A stretch of DNA of 64,000 bases from Citrobacter youngae (GTDB lineage: Bacteria > Pseudomonadota > Gammaproteobacteria > Enterobacterales > Enterobacteriaceae), in the NCBI RefSeq assembly GCF_003818115.1, contig NZ_RPOI01000001.1:1-64000 (forward strand). The letters run 5' to 3'. The position numbers were made by a program, and so were the translations under genes. The notes beneath the pieces are model-generated. The model was given only the letters and a program-made list of their open reading frames with translations, made no database searches and was not told the DNA's origin. This document shows, piece by piece, positions 35,022-43,280 of this stretch (within the stretch, counting starts at the first letter, position 1; every line of letters begins with the position of its first letter).

Positions 35022-37583
35022 TCAACTAAACAGTTTTTTCTGCAGACTGCATAGCAACGTATTGGTTATTAGCGACTGTGGCGCTTTTACCAGGCTATCA
35101 ATCTCCTGCGCCGCCCGTTTCCCCGCCTGACCATCCATAAACGCATCACAATAATGGTGACGAATTTCGGCTAACGGTGCTTCCAGTGCAGTCCAGTCAA
35201 ATGCGTCAGACAGCGCGCTGCGCAACGCCTGTATATCCTGGGCTACCGGGAGAACGTCGCGGATACGTTGATCGGCGCTGTCTGGGGTCGAGAAACTTTG
35301 TTGGCCATCCAGCAGCGAGGTCATCTCTGGCCAGCTCAGTAAAATGACGCGTTTATTCATATGAATGGCATCAAAAATAAAGCCGCTGCTGTCCGTCAGG
35401 ACGTAATCTGCCTGTGCCATAAGCGCCAGCAGGTGCTGCGGATCGTCAATTCTGTTTTTTAAATAGCGTTGCGCCAGCGCCAGCGAGGCGGCTTCTTCCG
35501 GCCTGTGCAGGGTGCCATGATGCAGTTTGGTGACGACATTGTATTCATGGCTTAATCGACTGAGCTGTTGTGCCCAATGGGGGAGCGAGCTTAGCGCGCC
35601 ATAGGTTGGCGCGTACAGGATGGTCTGCTTTTTCGCATTCAGCTTCACGCTTTTTGGTAGTGCGGTATCGTAAGTATGGTTATGCCATTCATCGAAACGG
35701 GGATTGCCTACCACTTTGGCGCTGCCGCCAATATCAACCGCGTGCTGGCTATAGTGGCTGTAGCAGAGAATGCGATGATAAAAGGCATTCCACCAGGCAT
35801 GATTCCACTCTTCTTTCGCCAGTCCATACATCGTCCGCACATGGGTATCCGCCAGCCCGTTCAGCAACGGCGTGTAATAAGGGCTGATAAGACATTTGAA
35901 GCGTTGATGCTTCTCGATAACCACAGAAAGACGTGTTCCACCCAGTAGGGGATCGTTAATGGTTTTAATTGTTGCGGTCATTTCATCCAGAAACGACGCG
36001 TGTATTTTGTCACTGACCAATAGCGAGCAGGAATGCCCCATCGCCTGTAGCGCGGTTATGATCGGGCGATAAACCGCGTAATGCAGCGACGTTTCCATAT
36101 AGAAGCCAATGGCATCTGTCAGAGTGGAGGCCGAAGGAAACTGTGTTTCGGCCAGAGCGTTGACGGTATCTGGTTTCTTATTGATTTTATTGAAATAGTA
36201 GCCGATGTTATCGGTTTCTATTTTCTCGATATCGCTATAACCCGCGCGCTGATAGCAGATGCTCGGATAGCAGGAGAGCCATTTCCCGTCACGTAGCAGC
36301 GGCTGCCATTGTCCTTCGAGAGTATCGGAGAGGTCATGCTCCATTTGCTGAGCGAGCGTCGGGTAATAACCGCAGTTGACCAGATAGGCGCAAACCTTAT
36401 TGCAGTCGCGGGCGTGGATCATACCCTGGAGGCTTTTGAGTTCGCTGCCTTGTTGAATCTCCCCGCCAAGGATAACCACTTCCCACGGAAAATTAGGCAG
36501 TGCGCTCAGGAGCGAATTGAGTACCCGAATATGCTTTTCCTGCTTCAGGATCACGCTATCGTCTTCGAGTAACAGGTAATTTTTCCAGCCCTGAAGCTGC
36601 GCCAGGCGCAGCGCCTGCATATGGGACTGACGGCGCCCAATCTGGCCGTTAGTGGCTACTGATGCGGCAAGGCGGGTGACCTTTTCCGTCGGGAAATTGA
36701 GAAATGCCAGCTCTTGCTGGATATGCGCTAAACGATCCGGACGTGAGTCCAGATTCACGATCACCACCTGATCGATGTAATCCCACTGAATCGGCTGATG
36801 ATGGGTGGCGTTATGCAGGCTCTGATACCAGTTTTTCAGCATCGGGTCGGTAATCGCCTGCGCCAGCGGGGTTTCCAGTGGCTTGCTGCTGCCCAACACA
36901 AAGTCTTTATCGAATGTATTTTGGCTGTGTGAGATACAAATAATGGTGCGCTCACCGGGTAATTGCAGCGGGTTCGCGGTGAATTTATTGGTGAACCCTT
37001 CTTCTTCTCCTAAATTGCATTCATCAACGTAGCGATGCTTTTTCAAATAATTACGATGGTAACAGAAAGTGCCGTTGAGAATGTTTTGCGGGCCAAAGCT
37101 GCGTGTTTTGAATATCCGGTTGATGTGGCTGTACCAGATAGGGATCTGATCGGAACCTGAAATCAGCGCCCGGTGGCGCTGCATCATGTCGATGGTGTAA
37201 GAGATTTTGTCAGCCGGATAATAGTCATCATCATCCATACAGAGAATATACTCACCTACCGCCAGCGCATTGAGCATATTGCGCTTTTTCCCCAGATCGA
37301 GTTTTTCCGGGTGGTAGATATAACGAATATTAAATTTCTCCGGGTGATTCTGTGTCAGCCGGTCAATGATCGACTGATTACTTTGCGGGGAATCATCGAG
37401 GATCACCAGCTCCCGCCGGTCGGCAGGGTAGTCCTGATAACGGAACATATACAGCAGATAAGGTAAAAATGTGGCACGGTTCCACGTTGGCGTGATAACG
37501 CTGACAAACGGTTTTTCGCGACCAGTGTCGAGCGTTTTAACAATGCCGGGCAAGGCGGGTCGTGCTTTAGAGGATTCAGACAT
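35022..37583 (-). CDS. Three-module transferase: GT2, GT25 and glycerophosphotransferase-like domains
   Basis: An 853-residue protein with three catalytic modules. A GT2 glycosyltransferase spans about residues 22-235 (PFVSVITPTWNR at 25, DxD-type MDDDDYYP at about 116-123). A GT25 module of the LPS galactosyltransferase type spans about 265-470 (VIVNLDSRPDRL at about 273, YLLLEDDSVI at about 336-345). A C-terminal CDP-glycerol glycerophosphotransferase-like module spans about 495-840 (ILYAPTYG at about 655-662, KLHHGT at 686-691, ADYVLTDSSGFIFD at 725-738). I chose ATG 37583, 56 bases after lafV; a longer frame from 37739 would overlap lafV by 100 bases. Ribosome site is weak. GC content resembles the flagellar genes. 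Such a fusion could build a sugar-glycerol-phosphate repeat processively. Confidence 0.85.
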   Translation of the reverse strand: MSESSKARPALPGIVKTLDTGREKPFVSVITPTWNRATFLPYLLYMFRYQDYPADRRELVILDDSPQSNQSIIDRLTQNHPEKFNIRYIYHPEKLDLGKKRNMLNALAVGEYILCMDDDDYYPADKISYTIDMMQRHRALISGSDQIPIWYSHINRIFKTRSFGPQNILNGTFCYHRNYLKKHRYVDECNLGEEEGFTNKFTANPLQLPGERTIICISHSQNTFDKDFVLGSSKPLETPLAQAITDPMLKNWYQSLHNATHHQPIQWDYIDQVVIVNLDSRPDRLAHIQQELAFLNFPTEKVTRLAASVATNGQIGRRQSHMQALRLAQLQGWKNYLLLEDDSVILKQEKHIRVLNSLLSALPNFPWEVVILGGEIQQGSELKSLQGMIHARDCNKVCAYLVNCGYYPTLAQQMEHDLSDTLEGQWQPLLRDGKWLSCYPSICYQRAGYSDIEKIETDNIGYYFNKINKKPDTVNALAETQFPSASTLTDAIGFYMETSLHYAVYRPIITALQAMGHSCSLLVSDKIHASFLDEMTATIKTINDPLLGGTRLSVVIEKHQRFKCLISPYYTPLLNGLADTHVRTMYGLAKEEWNHAWWNAFYHRILCYSHYSQHAVDIGGSAKVVGNPRFDEWHNHTYDTALPKSVKLNAKKQTILYAPTYGALSSLPHWAQQLSRLSHEYNVVTKLHHGTLHRPEEAASLALAQRYLKNRIDDPQHLLALMAQADYVLTDSSGFIFDAIHMNKRVILLSWPEMTSLLDGQQSFSTPDSADQRIRDVLPVAQDIQALRSALSDAFDWTALEAPLAEIRHHYCDAFMDGQAGKRAAQEIDSLVKAPQSLITNTLLCSLQKKLFS

Positions 37584-37639
37584 GGTGATGTGTATTCGCG
37601 ATTCGAAAAAGGGCCGGGCATTCACCCGGCCAACAGGCA

Positions 37640-38584
37640 CTAACGTGTTATCAGGGAAAATGCTGAGAGCAGAGGGTCTCCCGGCAGCATGTCCAGAATA
37701 TGCTGGCGCAACGAATGGGCATTCTCGCCGTTGCGCCACGTTTCAAACAGCGCGAAGAGGGCGTAAATCTCGTCATGGCTCAGCGCAGAATCATCCATCG
37801 TCCACAGGCAAAACAGGGTGCGAAGAATAAAGACGTCAGCCACCAGCCCGAAGAAGCGCTGCAGCACGCTTTCGCTCTCGTGCTGCGGGAATGTATCGTG
37901 ATACAGGCGATAAATCAGGTAGTTACTGAATATCCATGCCTCCTGAGCAAAGTAGCGCTCATACGTGTTTAGCCATTGAGTCTGCAACTGTTGCTGAAGC
38001 ATGGCTTCACTGTTCGCATCTTGCAGCATCAACAGGCTGACCTGCAGGGGTAAGGTCAGCTTACGAGTGCTTTCTGGCAACAGATCCCAGTTGAACTCAC
38101 AGCTGCCCATTTGGGTGATCAGCTCGCGCTGCAACTGGGGCAGGCTGGGCAGTTGCGCGAACTGATCCTGCAGTTTTCCGCTTTGCGCATGGTCGGCCAG
38201 CACCTGCGGCAGCGAGGCCAGTTTCGCCAGCGTAGAGTCGCTACTGCCAGGGCATTTTTCGGAAAAAGAGAGCATGATGCCCAGCGCGTAAAGGCGAAGC
38301 TCTGGCGATAACCCCGGGAGGGTGATGGTATGCAGAGCAGATTGATTCAATACCTGATCGCGTGGTGATAACGCCGGGCTGTCGACATCAGCCGCACATT
38401 GCGTGGTATGTAAGACAAAGGCATTGGGATCGCCTAAGGCTGCCTGACAGCTGGCCGGATCGGTTAAGGCCAGACTCTGACGCACTTCCGTTTTCCAGCG
38501 CATGTTAATCCGTAACGCGGAATCCGGATGGCGGGATAAAAACAACCGGACAAAGTCAGGTTCATAACACTCAATCATACTCAT
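37640..38584 (-). CDS. FliB-like protein (lysine-N-methylase C-terminal-type), LafV candidate
   Basis: A 314-residue protein of uncertain function. The C-terminal half is helical and resembles the end of flagellin lysine-N-methylase FliB: YERYFAQEAWIFSNYLIYRL, then FFGLVADVFILRTL and a closing helix HSLRQHILDML. The N-terminal cysteine cluster (CxxxCxxxCC) that binds an iron-sulfur centre in FliB is not visible; cysteines are scattered instead. FliB-type genes (lafV) have been described in other Flag-2 loci at this position, which supports the assignment. If it is not a methylase it may be a scaffold for the adjacent transferases. It is 134 bases after lfgN on the same strand. Confidence 0.5.
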   Translation of the reverse strand: MSMIECYEPDFVRLFLSRHPDSALRINMRWKTEVRQSLALTDPASCQAALGDPNAFVLHTTQCAADVDSPALSPRDQVLNQSALHTITLPGLSPELRLYALGIMLSFSEKCPGSSDSTLAKLASLPQVLADHAQSGKLQDQFAQLPSLPQLQRELITQMGSCEFNWDLLPESTRKLTLPLQVSLLMLQDANSEAMLQQQLQTQWLNTYERYFAQEAWIFSNYLIYRLYHDTFPQHESESVLQRFFGLVADVFILRTLFCLWTMDDSALSHDEIYALFALFETWRNGENAHSLRQHILDMLPGDPLLSAFSLITR

Positions 38585-38683
38585 AATCTGTTCTCAGCAA
38601 TCCCAATATTCAAAATCTGGCTATGTCATTGCAATATCCATGCCTGAATTGTAATTTCATTTATATCAATTGGTTAGACGAGG

Positions 38684-38704
38684 CGCGGAAAGCGGGTTTC
38701 CGCG
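38684..38704 (-). other. Hairpin between lfgN and lafV
   Basis: An 8-base-pair stem CGCGGAAA/TTTCCGCG with loop GCGGG lies just after the lfgN stop in the direction of transcription. No T-run follows, so it may be a weak terminator, an attenuator or an mRNA-stabilising end. Confidence 0.4.
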
Positions 38705-38718
38705 TCAGGGAAGGACGT

Positions 38719-39147
38719 TTAGCGCTGGTAAATAAAATCGGGTTCAGTGCCTAAAAAAGCCTGGATAAACTCATACTGGCGGATCAGCAGATCGCCGTTT
38801 TTTTCGTTATACGCCTTGCAGCGTTTCGCTTTTTGCTCAAGGCTTTGCCACCAGCCCTCTGCGGCAATTTTTTGCACGCCAGGCAGCCAGCTAAAGACCT
38901 GTTCTATCCCTGCGCGATCGACGCTTACGCCCAGCAGTTGCAGAATAGAACGGCGCTGCTGGCTGCTGTTTTGCAACTGCTCATAATGCTGCTGAATAAG
39001 ATCATTGACGGTCAGCAGCTCTTCACTGGCGCGACGGATCATACACAGACGTTGTTGTTCCAACTGGTGTCTGAGCGCGTCATACCGCGTCCCATCTTCA
39101 CGGATGCCCTGAAGCAGCGTTTTCACCTGCTGTAGCCTGGTACTCAC
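38719..39147 (-). CDS. lfgN: Flag-2 export chaperone LfgN (FlgN family)
   Basis: A 142-residue, all-helical cytoplasmic protein. FlgN proteins hold the hook-filament junction proteins (LfgK and LfgL here) before export. Identity comes from size, helical composition and its place directly after lfgM, 12 bases downstream, as in flgMN. It begins MSTRLQQVKTLLQGI. Confidence 0.85.
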   Translation of the reverse strand: MSTRLQQVKTLLQGIREDGTRYDALRHQLEQQRLCMIRRASEELLTVNDLIQQHYEQLQNSSQQRRSILQLLGVSVDRAGIEQVFSWLPGVQKIAAEGWWQSLEQKAKRCKAYNEKNGDLLIRQYEFIQAFLGTEPDFIYQR

Positions 39148-39159
39148 TGTTTTGGCCTC

Positions 39160-39447
39160 TTATTTCTGGAAAAAGCTGAGCATGTCGCCAGCCAGTTGCT
39201 GGGTATCAACCTGCATGTCGCCTGCGGCCAGCATGGCCTGCATTTGCGCCACTTTGTCGTAATTAACGTCACTTTGCGTATCGCTGTTCAGCGTTTGCTG
39301 CGCCGTTTGCAATCCCGCCTGCGTAATATCGTCGGCGGAAAGCGTCGTGGCGCTGGGCGCGCTGGTCTGTGTGTTGCTCTTATCTGAACGCGCCTGTTCG
39401 GTGGTTGATGCTGGGCGATTGCCAGGCAGAGTCGGGGTAATTTTCAT
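39160..39447 (-). CDS. lfgM: Anti-sigma factor LfgM (FlgM family)
   Basis: A 95-residue protein with a disordered Ser/Thr/Gln-rich N-terminal half and a C-terminal sigma-binding part (VNYDKVAQMQAMLAAGDMQVD), the FlgM layout. It would hold the sigma28 factor LafS inactive until it is exported through the finished hook. The start at 39447 has GAGG upstream at 6 bases; the upstream in-frame ATG at 39462 is less likely. A sigma28-like promoter lies 48-75 bases upstream, giving feedback control. Confidence 0.88.
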   Translation of the reverse strand: MKITPTLPGNRPASTTEQARSDKSNTQTSAPSATTLSADDITQAGLQTAQQTLNSDTQSDVNYDKVAQMQAMLAAGDMQVDTQQLAGDMLSFFQK

Positions 39448-39494
39448 AGCAACCTCGTACATATTTCGTTGGGTTGGTTATCTGTTATTGGCTA

Positions 39495-39522
39495 AAAGCG
39501 GCGGCAATAGCGGAAAACTTTA
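39495..39522 (-). promoter_or_regulatory. Sigma28-type promoter of lfgM
   Basis: Read on the minus strand: TAAAGTTT, 12 bases, then GCCGCTTT. The -35 equals the FliA consensus, the -10 fits GCCGATAA in its first half, and the spacing is one longer than ideal (11). Confidence 0.5.
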
Positions 39523-39543
39523 ATCCCACCACAAAAAATCCCT

Positions 39544-40329
39544 TCACTGCTCGGCCGTTAGCGTGTCGACCACGCCGGTATCGTCCACCACGCCGCTGAT
39601 TATCCGCTGGCTGCTGCTGTTACGAATTTTTATCACATCCCCTTTACGGCCATTCTTCAACGCCACGCCAGGCATCGAGGCGGTAATGCCAGCCATATGC
39701 GAGACGATCATCACCGGCTGGTCGCGTTTGACCAGCATCGGCTGAACCAGCTCGCTACGTGTAATTGGTTTGCCGGGTTGCAGGGCGCGCTTGCTGGTGA
39801 GGCCAATCGCCTCGTCCATATTGGTCATTAACCCTTCGCGCTGGTTGCTGATATTGAATTTTTTAAGCAGCAGGTCATCGGCGGTAATCACCGTATCGCG
39901 GGCAATCAGCGACTTTGGCATTACCACCGGGACTGACACATCGGGGCGCACCGCTACGTTGTACTGCCAGCCCGCGCTGCCGGGACAACTCACCACAAAG
40001 TTCATTCGCGTCAGAGCCATCTCCGGGGAAGAGTTAGCGGTGATTTGCGGGGCCGCCGCGCAGAGCGCGCTGGTACTCACGGCTGAGGGAATATAGATAT
40101 TGAACGTGTAGCGATAGTCCTGCCACTGCTGTTTGCGCGCCAGTGCGTCAATTTCATGACTGGCGGCATCGAGAACCCGCGCGTTGATCTGCTCCCGGGC
40201 GCTGTGCTGTATGGGATGGACGGCGGCATGTACGGGTAAGACGCAGCATAAAGCCAGCAATATTTCCGCGGCAAAGGGGAAAGAAGGCTTCCTTACGTAG
40301 GAGGGTAGTTTCATAAAGTCATTTCTCAT
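39544..40329 (-). CDS. lfgA: Flag-2 P-ring assembly chaperone LfgA (FlgA family)
   Basis: A 261-residue periplasmic protein with an N-terminal signal peptide (hydrophobic about 18-35, cleavage after VHA). The SAF domain is at about residues 135-200 (VPVVMPKSLIARDTVITADDL), and the FlgA C-terminal part ends with VVDDTGVVDTL. It helps the P-ring protein LfgI assemble around the rod. The start is ambiguous: ATG 40329 or ATG 40314, with no strong ribosome site at either. It is divergent from lfgB. Confidence 0.92.
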   Translation of the reverse strand: MRNDFMKLPSYVRKPSFPFAAEILLALCCVLPVHAAVHPIQHSAREQINARVLDAASHEIDALARKQQWQDYRYTFNIYIPSAVSTSALCAAAPQITANSSPEMALTRMNFVVSCPGSAGWQYNVAVRPDVSVPVVMPKSLIARDTVITADDLLLKKFNISNQREGLMTNMDEAIGLTSKRALQPGKPITRSELVQPMLVKRDQPVMIVSHMAGITASMPGVALKNGRKGDVIKIRNSSSQRIISGVVDDTGVVDTLTAEQ

Positions 40330-40344
40330 CAATCACTTAAAAGT

Positions 40345-40360
40345 TGGCATACATATTGCT
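40345..40360 (+). promoter_or_regulatory. Sigma54 promoter of the lfgB operon
   Basis: TGGCATACATATTGCT has GG (40346-40347) and GC (40358-40359) exactly ten bases apart and matches the consensus TGGCAYNNNNNTTGCW at almost every informative place. It lies in the short lfgA-lfgB divergent region about 37 bases before the lfgB start. Confidence 0.88.
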
Positions 40361-40396
40361 AATAACAGCGATATCTACGCAGGAGTGATGCAAGAA

Positions 40397-40744
40397 ATGG
40401 GAATCAGTTTTCAGCAGGCATTGGGTGTACATCCGCAGGCAGTGAAGTTACGTCTTGAGAGGACCGAGCTACTGACTGCGAATCTGGCAAACGTCGATAC
40501 ACCAAATTTCAAAGCCAAAGATATTGATTTTGCCGCTGAGATGCAACGGGCAAGTCGCACAAATGTTCTGCCCGAGGCTGACGTGAAATACCGTGTGCCG
40601 ATGCAGCCTTCAGAGGATGGCAATACCGTAGAGCTGAATACCGAGCAGGCCCGGTTTTCACAAAATAGTATGGATTATCAAAGCAGTCTGACTTTTTTGA
40701 ATCTGCAACTTAGCGGTATCAAAGAGGCCATCGAAGGAAAATAA
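40397..40744 (+). CDS. lfgB: Flag-2 proximal rod protein LfgB (FlgB family)
   Basis: A 115-residue rod protein. The flagellar rod motif LLTANLANVDTPNFKAKD is near the N-terminus. The C-terminal helix ends LQLSGIKEAIEGK. I chose ATG 40397 because AGGAG (40381-40385) is too close to the upstream ATG at 40388; that start would add three residues. It is the first gene of the rod-hook operon lfgBCDEFGHIJ, behind a sigma54 promoter. Confidence 0.92.
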   Translation: MGISFQQALGVHPQAVKLRLERTELLTANLANVDTPNFKAKDIDFAAEMQRASRTNVLPEADVKYRVPMQPSEDGNTVELNTEQARFSQNSMDYQSSLTFLNLQLSGIKEAIEGK

Positions 40745-40746
40745 CC

Positions 40747-41178
40747 ATGTCGTTTACTGATATTTACCAGATTTCCGGTTCGGCGATGACGGCGCAAACC
40801 ATCCGTCTGAATACCGTCGCCAGCAACATGGCGAATGCGGAATCTCCTGCCAGCAGCGAGGCGCAGGCCTATAAGGCGCGCAGCCCGGTTTTTGCTGCGG
40901 TTTATAACAATAGCCTGATTGGTAGAAACAACCGTCACGGCATTGATGGCGCCAGCGTACAAGTGCAGGACGTGATGCAAAGCGGCGGGGCGGTGAAACG
41001 TTATGAGCCGCACCACCCAATGGCGGACCAGAACGGTTTCGTCTGGTATCCGGATGTCAACGTGGTCGAGCAAATGGCCGACATGATGTCTGCCTCTCGT
41101 GATTTCGAAACCGACGTTGATGTGCTGAATAACGTCAAAAGTATGCAGCAAAGCTTACTCAAACTGGGAGAAGTGTAA
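40747..41178 (+). CDS. lfgC: Flag-2 proximal rod protein LfgC (FlgC family), intact
   Basis: A 143-residue rod protein with the N-terminal motif LNTVASNMANAESPAS and the C-terminal FlgC motif DFETDVDVLNNVKSMQQSLLKLG. The frame is open from start to stop. The Flag-2 copy of E. coli 042 is reported to carry a frameshift in this gene; the present copy does not. It ends with an ATG overlap into lfgD. Confidence 0.94.
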   Translation: MSFTDIYQISGSAMTAQTIRLNTVASNMANAESPASSEAQAYKARSPVFAAVYNNSLIGRNNRHGIDGASVQVQDVMQSGGAVKRYEPHHPMADQNGFVWYPDVNVVEQMADMMSASRDFETDVDVLNNVKSMQQSLLKLGEV

Positions 41179-42041
41179 TGAATACCCTGGCTCTGTATGC
41201 CCAATCTCAGGCGCTGGCTTCTTCTCAGGAGAAGACGGCGGTGGCTGAAAATACTGTGAGCGCCACGGCGCAAAGCAGTAACCTGGGGGACAGCAGTTCT
41301 TCCTCTACCTCGTCAACCACGGATACCAGTGGAACCAGCGATACACCGACGACGACAACGTCTACGGAAACGTCTGCAGTTGACACGTTTTTGACGCTGT
41401 TCGTGGCCGAAATTGAAAACCAGGACCCGACCGATCCGACCGATCCTACGGCCTATATCGATCAGCTTTCCTCAATGGCGCAGGTTGCCATGATGGAAGA
41501 GATGAGCGTGCAGGCGAACACCAATGCCGTGCTGATGAGCAACATTCAGGTGATGGCGCTGGGCAATATGGTCGGCGACGACATCATGGTGCAAACCACC
41601 TCGCTGGATATTGAAGACAACAGTCAGGCGATTCAGGGACGCGTCACGCTGGATGACAGCTGTACCGATGTGGATCTGCATTTCACCGATGAAGCCGGTG
41701 ATGACTACACCGTGTCGCTGATCCCGGAAGGTCAAACCTCCGTCGGACCCGGCCAGGTGGATTTCGACATTAATCCTGCGGATTACGGCATCCCGCCGGG
41801 TGATTACAGCGTGTCCGTGGTGACCAATACCGGGGAAGAAGAAGTACCGATTGAGGTGACGGGCACGGTGGAAGATGTGCGTATTCCGCTCGATGGCAGC
41901 ACGCCGGTGCTTAATGTTGACGGCGTTGGCGAAGTGCCTTTCACCATGATCACCCAGTTTGGCGTACCGGACAGCACCGATGACACCACGCCGCCTGATA
42001 CTGACGGCGGCGATAACGCTGACAGCAATACCGTCATCTGA
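41178..42041 (+). CDS. lfgD: Flag-2 hook-capping protein LfgD (FlgD family)
   Basis: A 287-residue hook scaffold. The conserved FlgD core is TFLTLFVAEIENQDPTDP, followed by MAQVAMMEEMS. A low-complexity Ser/Thr-rich linker (about residues 35-70) precedes the core, and an acidic Asp/Pro-rich tail (about 265-287) follows it. Both make it longer than E. coli FlgD (231). The C-terminal half contains the FlgD tudor/Ig-like region with VDFDINPADYGIPPGDYSVSV. The start overlaps the lfgC stop. Confidence 0.93.
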   Translation: MNTLALYAQSQALASSQEKTAVAENTVSATAQSSNLGDSSSSSTSSTTDTSGTSDTPTTTTSTETSAVDTFLTLFVAEIENQDPTDPTDPTAYIDQLSSMAQVAMMEEMSVQANTNAVLMSNIQVMALGNMVGDDIMVQTTSLDIEDNSQAIQGRVTLDDSCTDVDLHFTDEAGDDYTVSLIPEGQTSVGPGQVDFDINPADYGIPPGDYSVSVVTNTGEEEVPIEVTGTVEDVRIPLDGSTPVLNVDGVGEVPFTMITQFGVPDSTDDTTPPDTDGGDNADSNTVI

Positions 42042-42068
42042 TCTCGTTAATATTACAGGAACAAAAAA

Positions 42069-43271
42069 ATGAGTTATGAAATTGCAGCGACGGGCCTGAA
42101 CGCCGTCAACGAACAACTGGATGGGATCAGTAACAACATCGCGAACTCCGGTACGGTCGGTTATAAATCAATGACCACTCAGTTTTCCGCGATGTACGCC
42201 GGGACGCAGGCGATGGGCGTGAGCGTGGCGGGTTCCGCGCAAAGCATTTCCACCGGCGGCTCGATGGTCTCTACCGGCAATGCGCTGGATTTGGCCATTA
42301 ACGATGATGGTTTCTTTGTTATGTGCGATAGCGCGGGGAACATCTCCTATACCCGCGCCGGGTCCTTTGTGACGGACAAAAACGGCTATATTGTTAACGC
42401 ATCGGGCGATTACCTGCAAGGCTATCCGGTTGATGACAGCGGCACACTGCAAACCGGTACCGTAACCGATATCCAGATTAAAACCGGCAACATTCCGGCG
42501 CAGGCTACCGACAGCATGACCTTCACGGCCAACTTTGATGCCAGTGATGAAGCGGTCGATCGCACCAGCGTGCCGTTTGACCCGAATAACAGCGACACCT
42601 ACACCGACAGCTACACCACCACCGTGTATGACTCGTTGGGTAACGAGCACTCGGTCAGCCAGTATTTTACCAAAACCGCGGATAACACCTGGGAAGTGCA
42701 GTACACCTTTGATGGCGAAGCGCAGACTGGCGTACCTGCAACTACGCTGACCTTCGATCCGAATACCGGCAAGCTGACCTCTCCGACCACGCCGCAAACC
42801 ATCACCTTTACCACCGATGAAGCCGCGCCGATTTCGATGACCGTCGATTACTCCGACTGTACCCAGTATGGCTCAGATTTCTCTGTGACCACCAACTCCG
42901 CGACCGGCTATGCCTCCGCAACGCAAAACGGCGTGCAGGTGGATGACGACGGCAAAGTGTACGCCACCTACAGCAATGGTGAACGTATGCTGCAGGGCCA
43001 GGTTGTGCTGGCGACCTTCCCGGATGAGAGCGGACTGGAAGCGGTAAGCGGTACCGCGTGGGTGCAGACGGGTGAATCCGGTACACCGTTGATTGGCACG
43101 CCTGGTTCCGGCTCCTGCGGCACGCTCTCTTCCGGCATGCTCGAAAGCTCCAACGTCGATATCACCAACGAACTGGTCAACCTGATGACCGCCCAGCGTA
43201 ACTATCAGGCGAACACCAAAGTGATTTCGACCAGTACGCAGTTGGATCAGGCTCTCTTCCAGGCGATGTAA
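42069..43271 (+). CDS. lfgE: Flag-2 hook protein LfgE (FlgE family)
   Basis: A 400-residue hook subunit. The N-terminal rod-hook signature is LDGISNNIANSGTVGYKS and the C-terminal one is MLESSNVDITNELVNLMTAQRNYQANTK (shown as LESSNVDITNELVNL and MTAQRNYQAN). The hook domains lie between. Length equals E. coli FlgE (402). AGGAACAAAAAA precedes the start. Confidence 0.96.
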   Translation: MSYEIAATGLNAVNEQLDGISNNIANSGTVGYKSMTTQFSAMYAGTQAMGVSVAGSAQSISTGGSMVSTGNALDLAINDDGFFVMCDSAGNISYTRAGSFVTDKNGYIVNASGDYLQGYPVDDSGTLQTGTVTDIQIKTGNIPAQATDSMTFTANFDASDEAVDRTSVPFDPNNSDTYTDSYTTTVYDSLGNEHSVSQYFTKTADNTWEVQYTFDGEAQTGVPATTLTFDPNTGKLTSPTTPQTITFTTDEAAPISMTVDYSDCTQYGSDFSVTTNSATGYASATQNGVQVDDDGKVYATYSNGERMLQGQVVLATFPDESGLEAVSGTAWVQTGESGTPLIGTPGSGSCGTLSSGMLESSNVDITNELVNLMTAQRNYQANTKVISTSTQLDQALFQAM

Positions 43272-43280
43272 GGCTAAGAA

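Noticed and set aside
37584-37739. Extended N-terminus of the three-module transferase overlapping the FliB-like gene
   Set aside because: The extension reads through the end of the neighbouring gene in another frame, is not conserved in character and adds no domain.
41300-41400. Direct repeat array in lfgD
   Set aside because: The Ser/Thr codon-rich stretch is low-complexity coding sequence of the protein linker, not a CRISPR or satellite repeat.
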